DNA from: Romboutsia ilealis | GTDB taxonomy: Bacteria; Bacillota; Clostridia; Peptostreptococcales; Peptostreptococcaceae | DNA: 64,000 nucleotides | Assembly: GCF_900015215.1 (NCBI RefSeq) | Contig: NZ_LN555523.1 | Span: 193,336 to 257,335, forward strand | Direction of reading: 5' to 3' | Shown here: positions 37,219 to 45,993 of the stretch, piece by piece | How the letters are laid out: every line of letters starts with the position of its first letter | Position numbering within the stretch: position 1 is the stretch's first letter | Notes under the pieces: model-generated | Told to the model about the DNA's origin: nothing | The model's input: the letters and a program-made list of their open reading frames with translations, nothing else | Databases searched by the model: none | Translations under genes and position numbers: made by a program

Positions 37219-38355
37219 ATTAATTAACTCGTTGTGCTAGTTAAATTTTTCAATAATAAAACTCCAACAAATATAGTATCCTAAGATTATCTCTACTATT
37301 CTAAAGGAGGATTATATATGCTAGAGTTTAATAATTATTATATCCAAGATCAAAAAAATTTAACTGATTTATTTACAAATATATTTGTAATTATAGATGA
37401 TATATATAATGAGATTATACCTATAACTGTAAGTAATAGACGTAATATAAAAGATAGCAAACTTTCTGATAGTGAGATAATCACTATTAGCATAGTTGGT
37501 GAACTTTTAACTATTGATTCTGAAAAAGCATTCTTTAGTTTGCTTAAAAGGGAATATAAAAATCTATTTCCAAAGATAGGAGATAGAACGAGATTCAACA
37601 GAACTAAAAGAAACTTATATTGGGTAATATCTAAAATAAGAGAGCATATTTCTTTATTTATGCAATCTTATTCTAACAATATAAGAATTGTAGATAGTAT
37701 GCCTATTCCAGTATGTGAATTTGGTAGAGCACATTTTAGTAAATGCTTTAAAGGCGAAGCCTCTTATGGTAGATGTCCTTCAAAAAAACAAACTTATTTT
37801 GGATTTAAATTTCATGCTCTTACTACAATAGATGGATTTTTATCTGATTATATTATAACTCCAGCTAATGTAGATGATAGAAATGCAGTATGGGATTTAT
37901 GTGATAAATATAAATCTATTTCTATTATTGGTGATAAAGGGTATGTAAATAAAAGGCTAACGCCTGAACTGAAAGTTGAAAAGGATATAAATCTATTATT
38001 TTTAAAGCGCGGAAATAGTAAAGATAATTATCCCAAAGATATAAGACAATTGATATTTAAAGCTAGAAGAAGGATAGAAACTAGTTTTTCTCAGTTGGCA
38101 GAACAATTAAATTTGAATAAAGTAAAAAGTAAATCAATGTTAGGATTTATAACTAGAACTTCAATAAAAGTTTTAGCTCATAATATATCATTTCTAATAA
38201 ACAAATTAATGGGAAATGAAGATTCTATATCTAAAATAAAAAGATTAGTATTTGGATAAAAATTACAAATACTAATCTTTCATAGGATATTCTTTTTTGC
38301 ACAATTTAAATTCCTTTATTTGGAAAAATAATTAACTAGCACAACAGATTAATTA
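37219..38355. mobile_element. IS982-family insertion sequence (37227-38347) with 8-bp flanking repeats
   Basis: Terminal inverted repeats ACTCGTTGTGCTAGTTAA (from 37227) and TTAACTAGCACAACAG (to 38347) enclose one transposase gene. The 8-mer ATTAATTA lies directly outside both ends (37219-37226 and 38348-38355), a likely target duplication. The element splits the cap operon between capA and capD. Confidence 0.85.
37318..38259 (+). CDS. IS982-family transposase
   Basis: The 313-aa DDE transposase has the family's LSDSEIITISIVGELLTIDS N-terminal block and RTRFNRTKRNL. The catalytic aspartates lie in IRIVDSMPIPVCEF (near 124) and SIIGDKGYVNKRL (near 202), with the glutamate in ARRRIETSFSQL (near 246). 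All three are present and the frame is intact, so the element may be active. The start has AAAGGAGG 9 bases upstream. Confidence 0.92.
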   Translation: MLEFNNYYIQDQKNLTDLFTNIFVIIDDIYNEIIPITVSNRRNIKDSKLSDSEIITISIVGELLTIDSEKAFFSLLKREYKNLFPKIGDRTRFNRTKRNLYWVISKIREHISLFMQSYSNNIRIVDSMPIPVCEFGRAHFSKCFKGEASYGRCPSKKQTYFGFKFHALTTIDGFLSDYIITPANVDDRNAVWDLCDKYKSISIIGDKGYVNKRLTPELKVEKDINLLFLKRGNSKDNYPKDIRQLIFKARRRIETSFSQLAEQLNLNKVKSKSMLGFITRTSIKVLAHNISFLINKLMGNEDSISKIKRLVFG

Positions 38356-38456
38356 GATAAAAAATAATTGAGATAGAGTATTTATTCAATTAGCTATATA
38401 TTTTAATTTTTAAATGTAGTTAATTGTTTTTATATTAATAAAGGTGGGTGAGTTAA

Positions 38457-40052
38457 ATAAAAAGAAAGAGATTAAAAAAAAATAAAATATTATTATTGTG
38501 TCTTATCTTTGTTATATTGATTGTATATATTGGATTTACGAATTGGAATGTAATACAAGAAAATATGGATTTAAGCAAAGGTAATAAAATTATAGATGGT
38601 GAATGTGGTGTAAGCTCATCTAGTCCAATAGCAACTAAAGTAGGTATGGAAATATTAGAAAATGGTGGAAATGCAGTTGATGCAGCTATAGCAGTTTCAT
38701 ATGTACTAGGCGTTGTAGAACCTTGGGGATCTGGGATCGGAGGCGGTGGAGGAATGTTAATTTATGATTATTCAAATGATAAGTTTGACTTCTTTAATTA
38801 CAGAGACTCAGCACCAATATCTTCATCTAAAAAACTTAGTAACATAGGTGTTCCAGGATTTGTAAAAGGTATGGAAGAAATACATAAATATTATGGAACT
38901 ATAGATATTAAAGAGTTAATAGAACCAGCTATTAATTATGCTAAAAATGGATTTAAAATAGATTATGTTTTAGAAGAGCAATTAAAAAGATATGAGAAGT
39001 ACTATATTAGCGATGATTTCTATGATGATAATGGAAAAATATTAAAATATGGGGATACTTTTATTCAAAATGATTTAGCAGAAACTCTACGAGAAATAAA
39101 ACAAAATGGATCAAATGCTTTTTATGAAGGCAGTATTGCTGATAAAATTGTAAGTAACTCAACGTTAACTAAGGAGGATTTAAAAAATTATAAAGTAGAT
39201 AGATTGGAGCCAGTAAAAGGAATGTATTTAGGGTATGAAATAGTTTCAGCACCAGCACCTTTTTCTGGAGTTACATTAATACAAATGTTAAAAATATTTG
39301 AAAAAATAGGTATAAGTAATCCAGATTATGATATTGAATCATATATAGAGGATTTAAAGTTTATAAGTAATATAACTGCAGCAGATAGAGTAAATAATAT
39401 TACAGATCCAAATTTCTATAATGTAAATAATAATTATTTAGTTAGCGATGAGTATATAGATATCTTACTAAAAAAAGGTAGAGTAGCGTATAAAGAAGAT
39501 AAAGAACATGAGAGTACAACACATTTTGTTGTCTTAGATAAAGATGGTATGATAGTATCTGCTACTAATACATTAGGCGGATTTTGGGGATCTAAAGAGA
39601 GTGTTGCAGGTATTTATTTGAATGAGACACTTAATAATTTTTCATCAACAAGTGGAAATATTAATAGTTATGAGCCTGGTAAAATTCCAAGAAATTTTAC
39701 CGCTCCAACTATTATAAAAAAAGGTGATGATTATATTATGGGGATAGGATCACCAGGTGGAAGTAAAATAATTAAAATATTAGCACCAGTACTACTAAAT
39801 ATATTACAGTTTGGTACAGATATTAAAACTGCTGTAGATAAACCTAGGGTAGTATTTATTGATGAGATAAATTTAGCTGTTGAAGATAGAAAAAGTATAG
39901 ATTTTGTAAAAGTAAAAAATAATAATTATATAATAAGTGAAAAAAAAAATAGATTCTATTTTGGATCAGTACAAGCTATAGGAATATCATCAGAAGAAGG
40001 TATGTTTAGTGTTATAGATGATAGAAGAAATGGATTTAAAAAATATGAATAA
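38457..40052 (+). CDS. capD: Gamma-glutamyltranspeptidase / capsule depolymerase-anchoring enzyme CapD
   Basis: The Ntn-hydrolase precursor has an N-terminal membrane anchor, the substrate-binding NGGNAVDAAIAVSYVLGVVE and GSGIGGGGGMLIYD. The autocleavage/catalytic threonine is in ESTTHFVVLDKDG and the GSPGGSKIIKI motif follows. Beside capBCA it is best read as CapD, which cuts poly-gamma-glutamate and links it to peptidoglycan. The expected start is ATA 38457, 8 bases after AAGGTGGG, giving a basic IKRKRLKKNK before the helix. The first usable conventional start is TTG 38496, which loses the basic part and has no ribosome site. Confidence 0.8.
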   Translation: MKRKRLKKNKILLLCLIFVILIVYIGFTNWNVIQENMDLSKGNKIIDGECGVSSSSPIATKVGMEILENGGNAVDAAIAVSYVLGVVEPWGSGIGGGGGMLIYDYSNDKFDFFNYRDSAPISSSKKLSNIGVPGFVKGMEEIHKYYGTIDIKELIEPAINYAKNGFKIDYVLEEQLKRYEKYYISDDFYDDNGKILKYGDTFIQNDLAETLREIKQNGSNAFYEGSIADKIVSNSTLTKEDLKNYKVDRLEPVKGMYLGYEIVSAPAPFSGVTLIQMLKIFEKIGISNPDYDIESYIEDLKFISNITAADRVNNITDPNFYNVNNNYLVSDEYIDILLKKGRVAYKEDKEHESTTHFVVLDKDGMIVSATNTLGGFWGSKESVAGIYLNETLNNFSSTSGNINSYEPGKIPRNFTAPTIIKKGDDYIMGIGSPGGSKIIKILAPVLLNILQFGTDIKTAVDKPRVVFIDEINLAVEDRKSIDFVKVKNNNYIISEKKNRFYFGSVQAIGISSEEGMFSVIDDRRNGFKKYE

Positions 40053-40278
40053 TTTACTGAAAAGGTGCACTAGATATATTTAATATATGCTTTTTAGTTT
40101 AAGTAAAATATATTAGTGAGTTAATATTAATATGAATTTTTAGTATATTGATAATATAATAGTTTAAATTCAAAAAGTTAGTATATCTATTATTGATATA
40201 TAGTTATATAAATAAAATGATAATAAATTAGATACTAGTATTTATAAGTTAATTTACTATAATAAATATATAAGAAAA

Positions 40279-40313
40279 GAGGCTTAGAATGAATTCTATA
40301 GCCTCAATTTTTT
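40279..40313 (+). terminator. Terminator of the cap operon
   Basis: GAGGCT-AGAAT pairs with ATTCT-AGCCTC and is followed by AATTTTTT. The remaining non-coding bases up to 40475 show nothing recognisable. Confidence 0.85.
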
Positions 40314-40475
40314 AATTACAAGGGTATTGATAGTAAAACCTTTTATTGATATTTAACTATTATTAGCATAGAGATCATTCCTTTCTTGGTTTGTGTGAAA
40401 CTCTATGTTCTTTTATTTTGCAAGAAAAGTAAACACTTAAATGTCAACTAAATATTATACTATCAGGAAACATGT

Positions 40476-40670
40476 ATGAAAAATATAAAATTAGTAGCAC
40501 TAGCATTAATTATTATTTTTACAGTTGGATGTGAAAGTAATAATCTTAAAGAAGTTACTAATATAGAGTCAAAAGAAGTAGCACTAAAAGTCAAAATAGA
40601 AAAATCTGTGGGTGGATTGTTAATAGACTATGATGTATATGCAGATGATAAAAAAATAGGTCAGATTTAG
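40476..40670 (+). pseudogene. Lipoprotein gene 5' fragment, cut by a deletion
   Basis: MKNIKLVALALIIIFTVGCE is a lipoprotein signal with lipobox FTVGC. The following residues run only to about position 60, then the frame enters hsdR sequence and stops at 40670. No ribosome site of quality is seen. It is the front of a lost lipoprotein joined to the next fragment near 40655. Confidence 0.6.
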
Positions 40671-42550
40671 CAGATGCTATTGTAAATCGAGCAAAGATTA
40701 TTATAACAACTATACAAAAATTCCAGTATGCATTATCTAAGATAGAACAATTAGAAAAAAGACGTTATGCAGTAATAATAGATGAGGCACATTCTTCTAC
40801 ATCTGGAGAGAATATGAATGCTTTAAAGGAAAATTTATCAGGTAAAACTTTAGAAGAAGCTAAAAAAATTGATGAAGAAAATGAAAATAATGAACAATCT
40901 AGTTTAGACAAGATGAATGAGATTATAGAGAAAAGAACTAATGTAGGTAATATAAGTTTCTTTGCTTTTACTGCTACTCCTAAGAATAAGACTATACAAG
41001 TTTTTGGTAGGATAGGTGAAGATGGCTTACCACATGAGTTTCATTTATATTCGATGAAACAAGCTATAGAAGAAGGATTCATATTAGATGTTTTAAAGAA
41101 CTTTATGCCTGTTAGTGTATATTACAAAGTAGGTAAGAAGATTGCATATAACCCTGAGTTTGATAAGAGTGAAACAAAGAGAGCTATAAATAAGTTTGTT
41201 AGTTTAAAAGAGCATAATATAAGACAAAAGGTTGAAACTATAGTAGATGATTTTGTAGATAATAGGGCTATGTGGTTAGATGGTAGAGCTAAGTGTATGA
41301 TAGTTACTGCAAGTAGACTTCATGCTGTTAGGTATAAGTTAACAATAGATCAATATATAAAAGAAAAAGGATACAATATGAAAGCATTGGTTGCTTTTTC
41401 TGGTACGGTAAAAGATGGTGATGATGAATATACTGAATTAGATATGAATAAAGATGTAGCATCAGATATAAATGATTCTAATTTACCAACTATCTTTGAA
41501 AAAAGTGATTTTAGGTTACTTATAGTTGCAGAGAAATATCAAACAGGGTTTGACCAACCAAAGCTTTGTGCTATGTATGTTGATAAAAAATTAGATGGAG
41601 TAAAGACTGTTCAGACTTTATCAAGACTTAATAGAACTTATCCTAATAAGCAGACTTTTATATTAGATTTTCAAAATAGTGTAGAAGATATTCAAGATGC
41701 ATATAAGCCATATTTTGAAATGACTAATATAGATAAAGTTACTGACCCTAATGTGGTCAATGATCTTTGGTATCAGTTACATGAGTATGGTATATATACA
41801 GATGAAGAGATAAATGATTTTGCTGTTTTATTTTATAAAGATAAAAGAACAAATGCACAAGATGCCAAGATGAATAATTTGATTGATATGGCAGTTGAAA
41901 GATATTGTTATTTAGAAGATGAGGATGAGAAAAGAGCCGATGAGTTTAAGAAAAAATGTCAAAAGTATATTACTTTTTATAATTTCTTGATTCAGATTTA
42001 TCCTATAAAAAATTTAAATCTTTTAAGATTACAAGTTTATCTAGTTGTACTTTTAAGAAAGTTACCTAAAAAGCATAAAGAGAGAATTGATATAGATGAT
42101 ATGTTAAGTATAGATTATTATAAGTTGAAAAAGTTAGGTGAAGATAATAAAAAAGGTAATGATATATCTTTATATAAAGGTGAAGGTGAATTAGTTGGTA
42201 TATCTGAAACTGCTATAGCTCGTGTTAATGAAGTGGATGAAGAGTGTTTAGAGGATATAATTAAGAAGGTAAATGATGTTTTTGGAGTAGGTCTTACGGA
42301 AGAAGATAGAATTATAATAGATCAATATGAAGAGATATTTAAAAATGATAAGAGTATTATGGATATAGCTAAGGCAAATAGCTATGAAGATTTGGTTAGT
42401 ACTTTTGCTAAGAGCTACTTTAAGAGAGGTATTGTCAAGACTAAGAATAGAAATGATAGACTTGTTAAGGAGATATTAACTAATAGTAATTTACAAAATT
42501 ATATGATTCATTATTTAGCTGAAAAAATATATGCAGAAGCAAATCATTAA
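40652..42550 (+). pseudogene. Type I restriction enzyme R subunit, N-terminally truncated (HsdR)
   Basis: An open frame of 632 codons begins without a start codon at the junction. It contains the DEAH box (YAVIIDEAHSSTSGE), FFAFTATPKNKT (motif III), IVAEKYQTGFDQP (motif V) and TLSRLNRTYPNK (motif VI), then the C-terminal helical part. The nuclease domain and Walker A motif are missing. The first internal ATG is 40814, after the DEAH box. No hsdM or hsdS is nearby, so this is a non-functional remnant. Confidence 0.85.
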
Positions 42551-42641
42551 GATGTATTAAATTAAATTATAAATATATATTATATTTTTGAATCTATATT
42601 AAATAGAGAATATAGTAGATAGTAACATAAAATTAATTAAT

Positions 42642-42676
42642 TGAGATGTTGGTAGAAATACTAATATCTCTTTTTT
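42642..42676 (+). terminator. Terminator after the hsdR remnant
   Basis: GAGAT...GTA-GAAA-TAC...ATCTC with small bulges, followed by six Ts. A longer frame for the next gene starts inside it (42646) and is therefore rejected. Confidence 0.75.
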
Positions 42677-42705
42677 ATTGCAAAATTAAAAAGGAGGAAA
42701 TTATA

Positions 42706-43041
42706 ATGATTAACTTATGGAAGAAAGAAGATTTAAATGTATTATCAGAATATCCAAAGGAAGTAGTTGAAAATGTTGATAACATCATTAATATTCTAGA
42801 TGAAAGTTATGGGTACAACAGAAAACTAACAGATGATGGTGGATATGTGTGCATAATTGAGGATATTAAAGAAGTAGAAAACTTAAAATCAAATATATTA
42901 AAGGGGTTAGTAGAAGAGTTTAGTGATGTAATATATGAAGATGAAGTTAATACATATAATTCAACACTATACTTGTTATCTAGTGATTATAGTGTTACTG
43001 TAATTTCTAAAAATGAAGAAACTGAGTACTTATTTAAATAA
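42706..43041 (+). CDS. Hypothetical protein (111 aa)
   Basis: ATG 42706 follows AAAGGAGG by 7 bases. The acidic, soluble protein (LWKKEDLNVLSEYPKEVVEN, then DDGGYVCIIEDIKEVENL) shows no family I recognise. It opens a run of small genes typical of plasmid or phage DNA. Confidence 0.6.
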   Translation: MINLWKKEDLNVLSEYPKEVVENVDNIINILDESYGYNRKLTDDGGYVCIIEDIKEVENLKSNILKGLVEEFSDVIYEDEVNTYNSTLYLLSSDYSVTVISKNEETEYLFK

Positions 43042-43106
43042 GCATATACATTGATAAGGTGTATATGCTTATTTTAATTTTAATAAATAAAGGAGAGAAA
43101 AGCAGA

Positions 43107-43576
43107 ATGAATAAAAAGAGAACTCCTGCCAAGAGAGTTGATATAGTTTCATTTAAATTAGTAAAAGAAAGTAGTGTTCTATATGAAACGAGAAAAATAA
43201 GCAATCTTTATGATGCTTATAGATTAGCAAAGAATTTTTTATAAATAGTGCTAGTGAAAAGTTTGTAGTGGTATCTTTAGATACAAAGAATCAGCTAGTA
43301 AGCATAGAAGTTGTAAGTATAGGCACTGTAAATTCAGCTATGGTACATCCAAGAGAATTATTCAAAGTAGCTTTATTAAGTAATGCATCTAAAATAATAT
43401 GCTTTCACAATCATCCATCAGGTAATACTGACTTTAGTAAGGAAGATGAAGAGATAGCTAATATGCTACAGAAGCGTGGAGAAATACTAGGCATTGAATT
43501 AGTAGGTTGTATAGTTATTGGAGATGATGATAAATACTTTAGTTTTAAAGAAAACTGTAAGATAGAAGAGTCTTAG
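43107..43576 (+). pseudogene. RadC-like JAB-domain protein with a frameshift
   Basis: Frame 1 (from ATG 43107, AAGGAGAG upstream) reads VDIVSFKLVKESSVLYETRK and ends at TAA 43242. Frame 2 then reads KFVVVSLDTKNQLVSIEVVS, with the JAMM metal motif HNHPSGNTDFSKEDEE intact. The two halves join into one normal RadC if one T is added to the six-T run at 43235-43240. It is either a recent frameshift, slippage-expressed, or a sequencing error. Mobile-element RadC-like proteins are common but poorly understood. Confidence 0.8.
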
Positions 43577-43713
43577 CTTAAATAAATTAGGCTAAGGCTT
43601 TTTCTATGTTCCAAAGCAATTAAAAAAAAATCAATTTTAGGTTGAGCCCGGAAAGCCCTTTAAAAAAATAGTACATATAAATTTAAAATTAAAAACTAAA
43701 TAGGAGTTGTAAT

Positions 43714-44007
43714 ATGTTTAAAAAAGAAAATAGGTATATGACAAAAGAGATAGCTGAAAATTTACCAATTGAAATAGCTATACTACTATGGGATTTAATA
43801 GATAACTTAACTACAGAAAAAGATTATCTGCAAATATTTGAAATAAATCCCATAGGATTAGGAGTAGTTGAGATAGTTCATAAGCAAGAAGTACCTGAAT
43901 ATGAAGCTAGGATATATATACAGAATGATAAAATTAAAGATAAATTAAAAATATATGTTATAGATAATGTTGAATATAGAACAATGATGTTTTCAAATGA
44001 ATATTAG
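43714..44007 (+). CDS. DUF960 family protein
   Basis: The 97-aa protein reads RYMTKEIAENLPIEIAILLW, then EKDYLQIFEI and IVHKQEVPEYEARIYI, matching the DUF960 pattern common on Firmicute plasmids, phages and conjugative elements. TAGGAG lies 10 bases before the start. Function unknown. Confidence 0.65.
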   Translation: MFKKENRYMTKEIAENLPIEIAILLWDLIDNLTTEKDYLQIFEINPIGLGVVEIVHKQEVPEYEARIYIQNDKIKDKLKIYVIDNVEYRTMMFSNEY

Positions 44008-44033
44008 TTAATGATTAAAGGAGATAGAGTAAT

Positions 44034-44630
44034 ATGATAAATAATAAATCTGAAATAATTAATAAGTTATTTTTCAATGAATTAAAAGAGTTAATAGATA
44101 AATACAACAATATAGATGATAAAACTGTAGATGCAATAGAAAAGATATTTACATGTATAGAAGATGAAGAAATAAAGAATTACCTAATAAGAGATAATTG
44201 TAAGCTACAAGAGTTAGTAAATAGATACAATAAACTTGAAAATTTAAACATAGATGAAGCTATATTCTTTGCTTGGTACAACTTAAATATAAATACAATA
44301 TCTATAGATAAAGCAAGTAAGTATTACTATGATTTAACTACAAGCAACTATATAGACGTAGAAAATCATCTAATATATACAAATGAAAGAGATTTAAGGC
44401 AGTATGCTAAAGATGAATTAGAAACTATGTTAAGCATGGAACATCATATAGATAGATTACTAGATAAAGACATGTTAATAGATATGTGGTTAAACAATAC
44501 TTCAAAAGAAGAAGTACTAGAAGAAATATTAATGAGTGATGATATAGAAGATATATTGAATCTATCTCCAGAATATGCGTTTACATTAACTAATGGAATA
44601 GAATATAGATACTCAGAAAAAGAAGAATAA
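44034..44630 (+). CDS. Hypothetical protein (198 aa)
   Basis: Acidic, helix-rich, with a long leucine/isoleucine-spaced C-terminal half (LETMLSMEHHIDRLLDKDML). No recognised domain. Starts after AAAGGAG in the same unit as the DUF960 gene. Confidence 0.6.
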   Translation: MINNKSEIINKLFFNELKELIDKYNNIDDKTVDAIEKIFTCIEDEEIKNYLIRDNCKLQELVNRYNKLENLNIDEAIFFAWYNLNINTISIDKASKYYYDLTTSNYIDVENHLIYTNERDLRQYAKDELETMLSMEHHIDRLLDKDMLIDMWLNNTSKEEVLEEILMSDDIEDILNLSPEYAFTLTNGIEYRYSEKEE

Positions 44631-44636
44631 AATAAG

Positions 44637-44692
44637 TATATGTACTGAAAAATACGGGCTTTAAGGGCGTATACATTAAAGTACATATTTGA
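44637..44692 (+). other. Long imperfect hairpin
   Basis: ATATGTACT pairs with AGTACATAT at the base and AATACG with CGTAT near the loop. No T-run follows; it may be an attenuator or a structured RNA between the two genes. Confidence 0.4.
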
Positions 44693-44782
44693 AAATACTA
44701 TAGATTTTACAAGAGAAAATCAGAATGAAACTTTTTCAAATACTAGTTATTATTAATTAGTGCTAGAAAAGGAGGTGGAGTG

Positions 44783-45055
44783 ATGACTAACAACAGTAAT
44801 AATAATTGTGATTATAAAGGCATATATGCAGATATGGTTGAGGTTCTGGGTGAAGAAATAGTCATTAAATTACATAAGTATTATCGTGGACAACAAATAA
44901 CATTTCCAATGAAACTATATTCTATTGAATATGTGGAACGATATATAGTGAAGAATTATAGAACAAAAACAATAAAAGAAATGTGTAGAGAGTTAGGATA
45001 TACAGAGGGATGGATAAAGCAATTAATTAATAAAAATAGATTAAATTCAAAGTAA
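44783..45055 (+). CDS. Hypothetical protein with C-terminal HTH (90 aa)
   Basis: ATG 44783 lies 7 bases after GGAGG (GTG 44780 is a possible alternative). The C-terminal TKTIKEMCRELGYTEGWIKQ, then LINKNRLNSK resembles a helix-turn-helix; the N-terminal part is not recognised. Possibly a small regulator of the element. Confidence 0.55.
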   Translation: MTNNSNNNCDYKGIYADMVEVLGEEIVIKLHKYYRGQQITFPMKLYSIEYVERYIVKNYRTKTIKEMCRELGYTEGWIKQLINKNRLNSK

Positions 45056-45080
45056 TTAGAGAAGGAGATTGACAGTAGAT

Positions 45081-45323
45081 ATGATATTAACAGTATTAGC
45101 AATACTTATCGGGACAGGTATATTTTTTCTGATTAATTCAATGCTAGATATAACGTATTTTGGATGTGGCCCAATAGGATTTTTATGGTTTGGATGTTTT
45201 ATTGTGTCATATGCAATATTAACATCATTAGGTGGTATAGTTTTAGGATTGTTAAAGTGGATAGTTATAGGAGTGATTATACTATTTGTAATAGGATTAA
45301 TAGTAAATAAAAATAATGATTAA
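45081..45323 (+). CDS. Small membrane protein (80 aa)
   Basis: Two or three hydrophobic helices cover nearly the whole protein, with a short charged tail NKNND. A TTG start at 45069 is too close to AAGGAG, so ATG 45081 is preferred. Unknown family. Confidence 0.5.
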   Translation: MILTVLAILIGTGIFFLINSMLDITYFGCGPIGFLWFGCFIVSYAILTSLGGIVLGLLKWIVIGVIILFVIGLIVNKNND

Positions 45324-45334
45324 TATAATTTAAG

Positions 45335-45364
45335 AGCCTTGCTACAGTTAAATGTGGCAAGGCA
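45335..45364 (+). terminator. Terminator after the membrane protein
   Basis: GCCTTGC-ACA pairs with TGT-GCAAGGC and is followed by ATTATTTTTG. Confidence 0.75.
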
Positions 45365-45393
45365 TTATTTTTGTAAAGAAAGGAAGAATTAAC

Positions 45394-45696
45394 ATGGCGA
45401 ATCAAAGTAAAGAGGAACTATTTGAAAAAGAAACTAAATATTGCAAGATAATAAGAAGTGTAACAGTAGAAGATGGAGATGAAAGATTTGCAATAGAGAA
45501 AATATATATTAAGTCATTACAAAGATACGAGGTTAGAATATGCCTATATCGTGACTGCCGAGATAGAATTAATAAACTTATTCCAAGGCCTGTAGATTTA
45601 ACTATGGATAAGTTTGTAGCATTAATACTGGTAGGATTAAAGGCTGGTGTACTAGATGATGATTTCAAGCAAGAATTAATTAAAGGCTTAGCTTAG
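45394..45696 (+). CDS. Hypothetical protein (100 aa)
   Basis: ATG 45394 follows AAAGGAAG. The upstream in-frame start at 45352 lies in the terminator and is rejected. The protein is soluble (YCKIIRSVTVEDGDERFAIE, then RYEVRICLYRDCRDRINKLI) and of phage/plasmid type with no family recognised. Confidence 0.6.
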   Translation: MANQSKEELFEKETKYCKIIRSVTVEDGDERFAIEKIYIKSLQRYEVRICLYRDCRDRINKLIPRPVDLTMDKFVALILVGLKAGVLDDDFKQELIKGLA

Positions 45697-45706
45697 GAGG
45701 CAGAAT

Positions 45707-45796
45707 ATGACAATAGAAGAGTTTACAAGTGGAGTAATTTTTGGTATTTCAATCTTTAGTACAGTATTGAAGAAAGTATTGGAGAATAAAAAGTAG
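45707..45796 (+). CDS. Small hypothetical protein (29 aa)
   Basis: ATG 45707 is preceded by AGGAGG at good spacing, 10 bases after the previous stop. The peptide has a hydrophobic stretch (GVIFGISIFSTVL) with a KKVLENKK tail. Confidence 0.45.
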   Translation: MTIEEFTSGVIFGISIFSTVLKKVLENKK

Positions 45797-45814
45797 TATA
45801 CAGGAGGTTTGATT

Positions 45815-45904
45815 ATGATTGGATTTATGATAGGTACTATGATAGGAATAGGGATATGCATTAGTATAGAAATTATGATCTCGAAGAATGTCATAATATG
45901 CTAA
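45815..45904 (+). CDS. Small membrane peptide (29 aa)
   Basis: ATG 45815 follows CAGGAGG. MIGFMIGTMIGIGICISIEI is one continuous glycine-patterned helix, resembling small phage/element membrane peptides. Codon-end spacing with the gene before it suggests one operon. Confidence 0.45.
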   Translation: MIGFMIGTMIGIGICISIEIMISKNVIIC

Positions 45905-45993
45905 GTTATATTTAAATTATTAATGTATTCATATATAATTTATTTAAGCTCTTGAAGCCCAGAAAAATTTTATATGAAGGAGAAATTTATAAT

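Noticed and set aside
40652-42550. Functional type I restriction-modification system
   Set aside because: Nuclease domain and Walker A motif are missing and there is no hsdM or hsdS.
43620-43665. Riboswitch-like GC-rich stretch (GAGCCCGGAAAGCCC)
   Set aside because: Too short and without a recognisable aptamer core; similar words before 47330 look like ordinary element DNA.
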